DNA of 64,000 bases. It comes from Pseudonocardia sulfidoxydans NBRC 16205 (GTDB lineage: Bacteria; Actinomycetota; Actinomycetes; Mycobacteriales; Pseudonocardiaceae). The DNA lies in contig NZ_BJVJ01000032.1 in NCBI RefSeq assembly GCF_007989085.1, forward strand, positions 1-64,000. Reading direction: 5' to 3'. This document shows, piece after piece, positions 48,559 to 56,304 of the stretch (within the stretch, counting starts at the first letter, position 1; every line of letters begins with the position of its first letter). Made by a program: the position numbers and the translations under genes. The notes beneath the pieces were generated by a model. That model had not been told where the DNA came from and did no database searches. It was given only the letters and a program-made list of their open reading frames with translations.

Positions 48559-48630
48559 GCCCCCGTAGCTCAGGGGATAGAGCACCGCCCTCCGGAGGCG
48601 GGAGCGTAGGTTCGAATCCTACCGGGGGCA
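48559..48630 (+). tRNA. tRNA-Arg (anticodon CCG)
   Basis: 72 bases with a seven-pair acceptor stem (GCCCCCG/CGGGGGC), discriminator A, D arm GCTC...GAGC, anticodon stem CCGCC/GGCGG around the loop CTCCGGA, and T arm GTAGG/CCTAC with TTCGAAT. The anticodon CCG reads CGG arginine codons. The 3' CCA is not encoded. Confidence 0.97.
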
Positions 48631-48650
48631 CTTCGAGTGCCAACAGCCGA

Positions 48651-48689
48651 AACGGCCCCTCACCTGCTGCAACAGGGTGAGGGGCCGTT
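48651..48689 (+). terminator. Intrinsic terminator after tRNA-Arg
   Basis: Stem AACGGCCCCTCACC / GGTGAGGGGCCGTT with an eleven-base loop, followed by T and CG-rich sequence. Located 20 bases after the tRNA. Confidence 0.85.
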
Positions 48690-48832
48690 TCGCGTTCCTG
48701 ATGTCCGATCAGGACGCCACCGGGCCCGCCGAGCGTGGTCGCGGACTCCGGCACGGTCGCGGGCCGCCGGTTGCCGCGCCGCAGCGCGTGCCTTGCGGGT
48801 GGCGTCCCGAGTCGGTCTGCTCGCGCTCGATC

Positions 48833-48843
48833 GAGCAATGCTC
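48833..48843. promoter_or_regulatory. Second copy of the GAGCAATGCTC palindrome
   Basis: GAGCAATGCTC, same core and the same following TCG as at 31682. It overlaps the ATG of the hydrolase remnant. It may be an old operator of the TetR type. Confidence 0.4.
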
Positions 48844-49106
48844 TCGCCGGCGGGGTTCGCGGGGGCGACGACGTCGGCGGCCGTCTCGTGCCTCGACGGG
48901 TCGGCGACCCAGCCCGTGAGCGCGTGGCCGCGGAACATCGGCCGCTTCACCGACTCCAGCACGGTCTGGGGTCCGGTGCTGGGCTGGTGGCTGTGGGCGC
49001 CGTGCGCGGCGAACTGGCCGGGCCACACCGACTCGTCAACCTGACGACGCCGCCGAAGGGCACCGTCTGCCGGCCCGACACGGCACCGTTCCCGGCGACG
49101 GGCTGA
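48838..49106 (+). pseudogene. Remnant of a TAP-like alpha/beta hydrolase C-terminus
   Basis: From the ATG at 48838 one frame reads AAVSCLDGSATQPVSAW, then VWGPVLGWWLWAPCAANWPG, before a stop at 49042-49044. The AVSC..DG and PCA.WP signatures recall the C-terminal region of tripeptidyl-aminopeptidase-type hydrolases (PF08386). The likely continuation LVNLTTPPKGTVCRPD is in another frame. No nucleophile elbow or N-terminal half is present. It looks like a truncated and frameshifted relic, but the homology is judged by eye only. Confidence 0.4.
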
Positions 49107-49211
49107 CCCCGCGCCGACGCATCCTCGGCGCCACGGACGCCACGGAGCCGCAGGTGCGTCGTCGCAGGTTAGACGCCCGATCGGCCACGTGCGCACATCA
49201 CGCCGGGCCGC

Positions 49212-49217
49212 TAGCGT
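49212..49217 (+). promoter_or_regulatory. -10 box of the AraC-family gene
   Basis: TAGCGT, 12 bases before the ATG at 49230, implying a very short leader of about five bases. Confidence 0.5.
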
Positions 49218-49229
49218 CCCTGAGCAGCC

Positions 49230-50174
49230 ATGGGTATCACCACGATCGACACGGCGTCGGTGGCGGAACGCGACCGGCTCGATTTCTGGCGCTCGACGGT
49301 GTGCGACCAGTTCGTGACGCTCGACGTCCGGCCGGCGGCCGGGTCCGAGGTGCAGGGCCGGGTGACGGCGGTGTCGTTGGCCGACACCCAGCTGCGCAAG
49401 ATCTCCGCGGGGGCGCACCGCTTCGAACGCACGACGCGCCAGGTCCGCAGCGCCGACGAGGACTACCTGCAGATCGCGCTCGCCCGCAAGGGCCGCACCC
49501 TCGTCGCCCAGGACGGTCGGGAGACGGTGATCGGCCCCGGCGACTTCGTGCTCTACGACAGCGCCCGCCCGTTCCGCTTCGTCACCGCGGGCGATTTCGA
49601 GTACTCGGTGTGTCTGTTCCCGACGCGGCTGCTCGCGTTGTCGCACAGCGAGATGCGGGCCGCCACGGCGATCCGGTTCGACGGTCGCGCGGGGATCGGC
49701 GCGATGGTCCCGCCGTTGCTGGCCGCGTTGCACCGGCTCGACGTCGACAGCCTTCCGGCGGCGAGCCGGACGGCGATGATGCAGTCGATCGGCGACCTGT
49801 ACGTCGCGCTCGTGCGCAGCCGGGTGGATGCGGCGGCGTCGCCGAACCTGCACCTGATGCGCGCGCAGGCCTACGTCGACGAGCACCTGGCCGACGTAGG
49901 CCTCGCGCCGGCGGAGATCGCGGCGGCCTGCGCCATCTCGGTGAGCTACCTGCACAAGCTGTTCGCCGAGACCGACACGAGCGTCGGCGCGTACGTGCGG
50001 GAGCGGCGGCTGCAGGGCTGCTTCGCCGACCTCACCCGGCCGGAGTGCGCGTCGCTGACGGTGAGCGCGATCGGCGCCCGTTGGGGGCTGCCCGACTCCG
50101 CGCACTTCAGCCGCGCGTTCCGGGCCCGGTTCGGGGTCTCCCCCAGCGCGCACCGGGCCCGCAGCGCCGGGTAG
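49230..50174 (+). CDS. AraC-family transcriptional regulator
   Basis: 314 residues. The N-terminal half (about 10-190) is the AraC-binding-like sensor domain: VAERDRLDFWRSTVCDQFV and GRETVIGPGDFVLYDSARPFRF. The C-terminal half has two HTH motifs, LAPAEIAAACAISVSYLHKLF and LTVSAIGARWGLPDSAHFSRAFRARFGVSPSAHR. It is convergent with the molybdopterin oxidoreductase, whose stop codon lies one base away, so a functional link is not implied by direction. The inducer is unknown. Confidence 0.92.
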   Translation: MGITTIDTASVAERDRLDFWRSTVCDQFVTLDVRPAAGSEVQGRVTAVSLADTQLRKISAGAHRFERTTRQVRSADEDYLQIALARKGRTLVAQDGRETVIGPGDFVLYDSARPFRFVTAGDFEYSVCLFPTRLLALSHSEMRAATAIRFDGRAGIGAMVPPLLAALHRLDVDSLPAASRTAMMQSIGDLYVALVRSRVDAAASPNLHLMRAQAYVDEHLADVGLAPAEIAAACAISVSYLHKLFAETDTSVGAYVRERRLQGCFADLTRPECASLTVSAIGARWGLPDSAHFSRAFRARFGVSPSAHRARSAG

Positions 50175-50175
50175 C

Positions 50176-52347
50176 TCAGGCGATCTCCACCTCCACGAGG
50201 GTGTCGGAGAAGGTCGGGGCGTTGCCGAGGTCGGCGAACTGCGTCGAGTTCACCGCGGCCAGCGTCGACGTCGACTTGGAGTGTTTGCGCCAGCCGCCGA
50301 GGCTGGAGACGACGACTCCGGGCATGACGGCGTCGTCGAGCTTGGCGAGCACGGTGAACTCGCCGCGGTCGTTGAAGACACGCACCGGGTCCTGGTCGGA
50401 GATCCCGCGGGCGGCGGCGTCGTCGGGATGCATGACCACGTTGGGTTCCTTCTGCGCCCGCCGGTGGAAGGCGTGGTTGGCGAAGCTGGAGTTCAGGTAG
50501 GCGTGCGACTTGGGCGTCAACAGGTTCAGCGGGTAGCGCGCGGCGCGCTCCGGGTCGGTGTGGGCGGCCTCGCGCGGCGGGATGTAGTGCGGCAGCGGGT
50601 CGACGGGCTGGCCGGGCTGGAACTCGTTGGAGCCCTGCCGGAACAGCGGGACGACGAAGTTGCCGCCGGCCGCGGCGGAGGCGGCGAGCTCGGTCTTGCC
50701 CGACGCCGTCGGGAAGCCGCCCTCGGCGTGCGGGGCGTACTCGTCGGGCGGTGGGACCGTGAGCCGCTGCCAGCCCTTCGCCTTCAGCGATTCCACGGTG
50801 ATGCCCTGCATGTGCGGGTGGGTCCAGTCGAAGGCCTCGGCGATCATGTCGTCGTCGGACCGCTGGAAGACGGGGTCGTCGAAGCCCATGCGGGCGGCGA
50901 GGCGTCGGAACAGCTCGGTGTTGGGGACGGCTTCGCCGAGGGGCTCGATGGCGCGCTCGTTGTAGGTCACGTAGAGGTGGCCCCAGGAGAACATGATGTC
51001 GTCCTGCTCGAGCTGCGTCGTCGCGGGCAGGACGATGTCGGCGTAGTCGGCGGTGTCGGTCATGAACTGTTCGCTGACGACGGTGAACAGGTCCTCGCGT
51101 TGCAGGCCCTCGATCAGTTTGTCCTGGTCGGGGCAGACGACGACGGGGTTGGAGTTGTAGACCATCAGGCCCTTGATCGGCGGGTCGAGCGCGAGCCCAC
51201 CGGTGAGGGCTTCACCGAGCAGGAACTGGTTCACGATCCGGGTACCGGGCGTCAGCATGTCCGGGCGCATGAAGGCGCCCCAGTTGACGGGGAACGCCCA
51301 CAGCGGCAGCTGCAGGATGCCGCCGCCGGGCTTGCGCCAGGCCCCGACGAGTGCGGGCAGGCAGGCCAGGGCACGGACGGTCTGGCCACCGCCGGCGTGG
51401 CGTTCGACGGCCACCCCGATCCGGATGACCGAGGGCTGGCCGCCCGCGTACTCGCGCGCCAGTGTGCGGATGGTGTCGGCGGGGACGCCCGTCTCCCCCG
51501 ACGCCCACTCCGGCGTGTACTGCGCGACCCGCTCGGCGAACTCCGGGAAACCGACGGTGTGCGCGTCGACGTAGGCCTGGTCGGTGAGCCCCTCGGAGAT
51601 GATCACGTGGGCCATCGCGAGGGCGAGCGCGGCGTCGGTGCCGGGGCGCAGCGGGATGTGCTGGTCGGCGGCCGCGGCGGTGCGGGTGCGGACCGGGTCG
51701 ACGACGACGACCTTCGCGCCGCGTCTGCGGGCCTCGGCGATGTAGGGCCACAGGTGCAGGTTGGTGGACATGACGTTGCACGCCCAGATCAGGATGAACT
51801 TCGAGTGCACGAGGCTCTCGGGGTCGACGCCGGCGGTGTCGCCGATGGTCATGGCGTAGGCGGTGCAGGACCCGGAGTCGCAGTAGGTGCGCTCGGCGAT
51901 CGTGGCGCCGAGCGTCGCGAAGAACGGATCGCCGACGTTGAGCCCGTTGAGGATCCCCTGGGTCCCGAGGTAGCTGACGGGCATGATCGCCTCGCCGCCG
52001 TGCTCGTCGACGATCCCGCGGAAGCGGGTGGCGATCTCGTCGAGCGCGTCGTCCCAGGTGATCCGTTCGAAGCGGCCGCTGCCCTTGGGCCCGGTGCGGC
52101 GCAGGGGGAACAGCACGCGCCCGGGGTCGTAGACACGGTCGAGGTAGTTGTTGACCTTCACGCAGAGGCCGCCGGCGGTGTACGGGTGGTCGCGGTCGCC
52201 GCGGAGGCCGACGGCGCGGCCCTCGTCGTCGACGGTCACGACCATCGCGCAGGTGTCGGGGCAGTCCTGCGGGCAGGCGGCCCGCACGGTCCGTGTCCCG
52301 ATCGGTTCGTCGCCGGTGTCCGTGCCGGGTGAGGCGGTGACCGTCAT
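50176..52347 (-). CDS. Molybdopterin-dependent oxidoreductase with [4Fe-4S] cluster
   Basis: 723 residues of the DMSO reductase superfamily. Cys25, Cys29, Cys33 (ACPQDCPDTC) and Cys62 (GGLCVKV) bind a [4Fe-4S] cluster. The molybdopterin domain includes YLGTQGILNGLNVGDPFFATLGATI and VVVDPVRTRTAAAADQHIPLRPGTD; the C-terminal cofactor domain holds the conserved NSSFANH and DAAARGISDQDPVRVFNDRGEF. There is no twin-arginine signal, so it is cytoplasmic. No electron-transfer subunit lies adjacent. The substrate is unknown; formate, thiosulfate or organic acids are all possible. GGGGGA precedes the ATG at 52347. Confidence 0.93.
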   Translation of the reverse strand: MTVTASPGTDTGDEPIGTRTVRAACPQDCPDTCAMVVTVDDEGRAVGLRGDRDHPYTAGGLCVKVNNYLDRVYDPGRVLFPLRRTGPKGSGRFERITWDDALDEIATRFRGIVDEHGGEAIMPVSYLGTQGILNGLNVGDPFFATLGATIAERTYCDSGSCTAYAMTIGDTAGVDPESLVHSKFILIWACNVMSTNLHLWPYIAEARRRGAKVVVVDPVRTRTAAAADQHIPLRPGTDAALALAMAHVIISEGLTDQAYVDAHTVGFPEFAERVAQYTPEWASGETGVPADTIRTLAREYAGGQPSVIRIGVAVERHAGGGQTVRALACLPALVGAWRKPGGGILQLPLWAFPVNWGAFMRPDMLTPGTRIVNQFLLGEALTGGLALDPPIKGLMVYNSNPVVVCPDQDKLIEGLQREDLFTVVSEQFMTDTADYADIVLPATTQLEQDDIMFSWGHLYVTYNERAIEPLGEAVPNTELFRRLAARMGFDDPVFQRSDDDMIAEAFDWTHPHMQGITVESLKAKGWQRLTVPPPDEYAPHAEGGFPTASGKTELAASAAAGGNFVVPLFRQGSNEFQPGQPVDPLPHYIPPREAAHTDPERAARYPLNLLTPKSHAYLNSSFANHAFHRRAQKEPNVVMHPDDAAARGISDQDPVRVFNDRGEFTVLAKLDDAVMPGVVVSSLGGWRKHSKSTSTLAAVNSTQFADLGNAPTFSDTLVEVEIA

Positions 52348-52549
52348 GGCTGTCCCCCGTCGCGCGCGTGGTGGTGGGTCGGGCGTCCCCGCGAGGGTGT
52401 CGGCGCCGGGCCGCGGCACGCTTGGCGCGGGGAACACAGTGTTTGACCGTGCGGGCAGAGTCCGCGGCGGCCGTTTGCGGGCGGCCCTCGCCACCGCGCG
52501 ACCCGGACACGTGATGATGGTCGGTGACACCCCGATGATCGGAGTCCAC

Positions 52550-54532
52550 GTGCGCCGGTTCCCCGCCCTCGCCGCGCTCCTCGCGGCGCTGGTCGTCACC
52601 TTCCTCGCCGCGGTCACCGGCGTCGCGTCGGCCGAACCGCCGTTGCGTGCCGGCGACCGGATCACCGACAACGCGGGCGCGCTCGACGCGTCCGGCCGGG
52701 CCCGGGTCACCGACTCGATCGCGCGGCTGCGCACCGACACCGGCTACGACCTGTTCGTCGTCTACGTGCGCTCGTTCGACGGCCGCGGCGGCCAGGACTG
52801 GGCGCGCGCCACCGCCGTGCAGTCCCAACTCGGCGACCGTGACGTCCTGCTCGCCGTCGCGACGGTCGACCGCGCCTACGGCTACGACGTCGCCGACAAC
52901 TTCCCCGAGTCCGACTCCACGATCGAGCGGATCGTCTCCGACCAGGTCGAGCCTCAGCTGGCCGCGAGCGACTGGGCGGGCGCCGCCGTCGCGATGGCCG
53001 ACGGGCTGCGCGCCGGCGGGAGCAGCGGCGTCGGGACGTTGCCGCTCGTCGTCGGCGGGGCCGTGGTCGTGGGCGGTGGGGCGTGGCTTCTCACCCGCCG
53101 CCGTCGCGCGGCCGCGCACAAGGAGGCCGACGCGGGCCGTGCTCCCGGGCCCGTGGCTCCCCCGGACCCCTTCCCCGGCGAGGCCACCACCGACCTCGCC
53201 TACCGCTCCAGCCAGGCGCTGCTCGCCGTCGACGACGCCGTCCGCACCTCCGAGCAGGAGCTGTCGGCCGCGCGCGCGCATTTCGGCGACGAACCCGTCG
53301 CCCCCTTCGCCGCCGCCCTCGACGCCTCCCGCACCGACATGCTCGCCGCGTTCGAGATCCGCCAGCTGCTCGACGACGACGTCCCCGAGGACGAGCCCAC
53401 CCAGCGCCGCATGCACGCCGAGATCCTGCGCCTGGCCACCGCCGCCGACGAACGGCTCGACACCCAGGTCGAGGCCTTCGACCGGCTCCGGGCACTCGAG
53501 ACCGACGCCCCCGGCTACGTCGAGGGCGTCGCCGCCCGGCTGGAGGCCGTCGCCGCCCGCGTCGCGCCCGTCGAGGCTGTCTGGGCGCAGCTGCGGGGAC
53601 GCTGGGCCGCCACCGCCCTCGACCCGGTCGCCGGCAACCTCGACCAGGTCAAGGCCTTGCTCGGCGACGCCCGCACCGAGATCACCGAGGCCCGCTCCCG
53701 GCTCGCGACGCCGCCGCTGGCCGTCGTCGACGGGCGCGCCGCCGAGGACGCCGTCACCCAGGCCGAGACGCTGCTCGACGGGGTCGAACGCCGCGACCGT
53801 GAGCTCGCCGAGGTCGCCGGACAGATCCCGGCCGCCCGGGCCGAGGTCGAGCAGGACCTCGCCGAGGCCGCTGCGCTGCCCTCGGCCGACCAGGGCGTCG
53901 TCGCCCGGGCCCGGGCCGCGCTCGTCGCCTCCGCGCAGGCCGCCGCCGGCCCCACCCCGGACCCGATCGCGGCGCTGCACCTGCTGCAGGAGGCCGACGA
54001 GGCGCTCGACCGCACCGTCGCAGACGCCCGTGAGCAGCAGGAACGCGACCGGCGCACCGCCGCCGCCCGCGACCAGGCGCTGCTCACCGCCCGTTCCGCG
54101 GTCGCGGCCGCGGAGGACTTCGTGTCGACGCGACGCGGCGCCGTCGGCACCGACGCCCGCACCCGGCTCGCGGAGGCGCAGCGCCACCTCGCGGCGGCGT
54201 CCGCGGGTGGGGATCCGGCCGTCGGGCTGCAGGAGGCCCAGCAGGCGGAGGCGATGGCCCGCCAGGCCCTCGACCTGGCGCGGTCCGACGTGTCCCGCTG
54301 GTCCGGCCCGTCCGGCGGTGGGGGCGGCAACATCGGCGTCGATCTCGGCAGTCTCGTCCTCGGCGGCATCCTGTCCGGTGCGCTGCGCGGAGGCGGCGGC
54401 GGGTACAGCGGCGGCGGGTTCGGTGGTGGTGGGTTCGGTGGCGGCGGGTTCGGTGGCGGCGGTGGCCGGTCCCCCGGCAGCTTCGGTGGCTCCTCGTCCC
54501 GCGGCCGCCGCGGGGGTGGCGGCCGCTTCTGA
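52550..54532 (+). CDS. TPM-domain secreted/membrane protein
   Basis: 660 residues. Signal peptide to about residue 27 (MRRFPALAALLAALVVTFLAAVTGVASA), then a TPM domain (about 28-155: RITDNAGALDASGRARVTDSIARLRTDTGYDLFVVYV), a membrane helix near 165-185 (LPLVVGGAVVVGGGAWLLT) and a long charged, Ala-rich helical region. The end is very Gly-rich, with repeats of FGGGG. TPM proteins have phosphatase or photosystem-repair roles elsewhere; here the role is open. I chose the GTG at 52550 because GGAG lies five bases upstream and the signal begins there; ATGs at 52514, 52517 and 52535 are alternatives. Confidence 0.88.
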   Translation: MRRFPALAALLAALVVTFLAAVTGVASAEPPLRAGDRITDNAGALDASGRARVTDSIARLRTDTGYDLFVVYVRSFDGRGGQDWARATAVQSQLGDRDVLLAVATVDRAYGYDVADNFPESDSTIERIVSDQVEPQLAASDWAGAAVAMADGLRAGGSSGVGTLPLVVGGAVVVGGGAWLLTRRRRAAAHKEADAGRAPGPVAPPDPFPGEATTDLAYRSSQALLAVDDAVRTSEQELSAARAHFGDEPVAPFAAALDASRTDMLAAFEIRQLLDDDVPEDEPTQRRMHAEILRLATAADERLDTQVEAFDRLRALETDAPGYVEGVAARLEAVAARVAPVEAVWAQLRGRWAATALDPVAGNLDQVKALLGDARTEITEARSRLATPPLAVVDGRAAEDAVTQAETLLDGVERRDRELAEVAGQIPAARAEVEQDLAEAAALPSADQGVVARARAALVASAQAAAGPTPDPIAALHLLQEADEALDRTVADAREQQERDRRTAAARDQALLTARSAVAAAEDFVSTRRGAVGTDARTRLAEAQRHLAAASAGGDPAVGLQEAQQAEAMARQALDLARSDVSRWSGPSGGGGGNIGVDLGSLVLGGILSGALRGGGGGYSGGGFGGGGFGGGGFGGGGGRSPGSFGGSSSRGRRGGGGRF

Positions 54533-54556
54533 TCGCGCGAGGCTCCCGCTCTCCCG

Positions 54557-54609
54557 CGAACGAACGGCACAGTCGCGCAACTCAGTTGCGCGACTGTGCC
54601 GTTCGTTCG
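54557..54609. repeat. 53-nt palindrome with perfect 26-nt arms
   Basis: Left arm starts CGAACGAACGGCACAGTCGC and ends GCAACT at 54582; one central C; right arm is the exact reverse complement. It lies between the convergent TPM and pentapeptide-repeat genes and could end both transcripts. No other copy is in the window. Confidence 0.92.
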
Positions 54610-54653
54610 GTCGGGGTGGGGTTCACGCAGGCCGCCGGCGTGGGCGGGGCTCG

Positions 54654-55514
54654 TCAGCGGCGGGCGCGACGGCGGCGGGTGCGCGCCGGGTCCGCCGCGG
54701 CGGTCGCCGGCCAGTGCGCCGGGCGGTCGAGGACGGACGGCAGCCGGGTCGCGGCGTCGCCGCGGGCGCCGTGGAGCTGGAAGCGGGTGAGGAACAGGCT
54801 CGTCGACAGGTCGGCACCGGCGAGGTCGGCACCGCGGATGTCGGCGCCGATGAGTTCGGCGGCGCGCAGGTCGGCACCCCGCAGGTCGGCCCCGATCAGC
54901 AGGGCGCCGCGCAGGTTCGCCCCGCGCAGGTCGGCACCGCGCAGCCGGGCCCCGGCGAGATCGGCACCCCTCTTGTTCGGCCGCGGCCCGGGCGAGGCGG
55001 CCCGCACCCGTTCCCCGACGCCCAGCAGGATCTCGTTCACCCGAGCCCGGTGCGCGTCGACGTCGACCCCGGCGAGCGCCTCGGAGGCGAGGCAGGCGAT
55101 CCGCTCGGTCTCGGTGAGAAGGGCGCGGGCGTCGTCGTGCAGGGCTGCGGCGGCGGGCGTGGCCAGCGACTCGGCGAGGTACCAGCGCAGCTCGTGGATC
55201 GGGCGCATCACCTCGAACGCGGCGAACATCGACGTCGCCAGTTCGGGCTCGGTGCGCCAGTCACGGCCCCCGAACGTCACCTGCGCGACCTGCTGGCCGG
55301 CGCCGAAGCAGTCGAACACGGTGCAGCCCGGCCAGCCCTCGTCGCGAAGGCGGTCGTGGATGCCGCAGCGGAAGTCGTCGAGCAGGTTGCGGCAGGCGGT
55401 GCCCGCGGGCTTGTCGACGGGGAAGTCCGACGACCGCGCGAACGCCGGTGCGACGCAACAGAGCCCGGCGCAGGCACCGCAGTCGGCACGCAATGCTGAT
55501 CGGGGGTCGGGCAC
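54654..55514 (-). CDS. Pentapeptide-repeat protein with Cys-rich N-terminus
   Basis: 286 residues. Residues 10-75 hold clustered cysteines ([39 protein letters not shown]), suggesting a metal or Fe-S site. Residues 180-240 are pentapeptide repeats of the A(D/N)LXX type: [20 protein letters not shown] and so on, which fold as a right-handed beta helix. The middle is helical. The family includes DNA mimics, but also many with unknown roles; the cysteine cluster makes a plain DNA-mimic role less likely. Start is the GTG at 55514. Confidence 0.88.
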   Translation of the reverse strand: MPDPRSALRADCGACAGLCCVAPAFARSSDFPVDKPAGTACRNLLDDFRCGIHDRLRDEGWPGCTVFDCFGAGQQVAQVTFGGRDWRTEPELATSMFAAFEVMRPIHELRWYLAESLATPAAAALHDDARALLTETERIACLASEALAGVDVDAHRARVNEILLGVGERVRAASPGPRPNKRGADLAGARLRGADLRGANLRGALLIGADLRGADLRAAELIGADIRGADLAGADLSTSLFLTRFQLHGARGDAATRLPSVLDRPAHWPATAAADPARTRRRRARR

Positions 55515-55557
55515 CGGTCCTCCGGGGGTCTGGTCGGCCGACGCTACCCCCGGTGGG

Positions 55558-55962
55558 TCAGGCCTCGAGCCGGGCCCGGGCCCACCGCACCGGGACCGCG
55601 CACCCGGCGACGAACGCGGCCCCGAGGAACGTCCCGCACGCGACCATCACCGCACCGACGGCCCAGAGGCCCGTCGTGTCGGTGGACGCCGTCGCAGCCC
55701 AGGCGGCGGTGAAGGCGACGGTCACCGTCGGCACCACGACCCACACCGGCAGCCGGGCACCGGCGACGGCGGTGACGACGATCAGCGACAGCACGCATCC
55801 CGCGATCTGCCAGCCGGCGTACGGGCCCGAGGTCGTCCCGGTGACGGGGTCGACCTGGTAGGTGGTGTCCCACGCGGCCCAGGCCCACCAGCACCCCGCG
55901 CTCGCCACGGCGAGCAGGACGACGCCGACGAGGCACGCAAGGGGAGTCCGGTTCGAGATCAT
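55558..55962 (-). CDS. Small four-helix membrane protein, unknown function
   Basis: 134 residues with four hydrophobic segments: [60 protein letters not shown] and [21 protein letters not shown]. No recognised domain. It lies 43 bases before the pentapeptide-repeat gene on the same strand. Coding-like third-position GC supports it. Confidence 0.7.
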   Translation of the reverse strand: MISNRTPLACLVGVVLLAVASAGCWWAWAAWDTTYQVDPVTGTTSGPYAGWQIAGCVLSLIVVTAVAGARLPVWVVVPTVTVAFTAAWAATASTDTTGLWAVGAVMVACGTFLGAAFVAGCAVPVRWARARLEA

Positions 55963-56304
55963 GGCCCGATCGTCGGCATGCTCGTGCGGCGCCGCATCCG
56001 TACGACTACGGACCCCCGGGACACGGCTTCGTCACCCACCAGGGTGTCCCGAACGGGTGAACCGGCTGTGACCGGCACGACTCGCTGCGCTGAACATGTG
56101 ATGCGCTTCACCGCAACTCAGCCGCTCGTCGCGCGTCGTCGGCGTCTCGGCGAGGGCGTCCGAGTGCCGGACGAAGTTCGCGCGGCGCCGCCCTACCGTC
56201 GACGCCGGATCACGAATCGGTCACGCAGGACGCGGAGACTCCCCACTCCGCCGGGTTCCCCCCGACCCCGGACGTCCGCCGACGAGTGATCAGGAAGGTT
56301 CGTC
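55963..56304. other. Upstream region of the first secreted-protein gene
   Basis: 342 bases without a gene. TACCGT at 56194-56199 is a candidate -10 box, giving a leader of about 100 bases; GATCAC (56208-56213) can pair with GTGATC (56286-56291) to close it. Upstream of 56194 I see nothing distinct. Confidence 0.4.

Larger units (their letters stand above)
48690..49229. other. Gene-poor stretch between tRNA terminator and AraC gene
   Basis: About 540 bases without an intact gene. It holds the palindrome at 48833-48843, a broken hydrolase remnant (48838-49106) and the AraC-gene promoter. Codon usage in the remnant looks coding-like in two successive frames. Confidence 0.5.

Noticed and set aside
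51212..54580. 1122-codon minus-strand frame across the oxidoreductase and TPM genes
   Set aside because: It overlaps two well-supported genes in other frames and shows no recognisable domain.
56194..56304. ydaO-type c-di-AMP riboswitch before the secreted-protein gene
   Set aside because: Wall-hydrolase genes in actinobacteria often have it, but I could not find its conserved core; the leader is reported only as a possible structured element.
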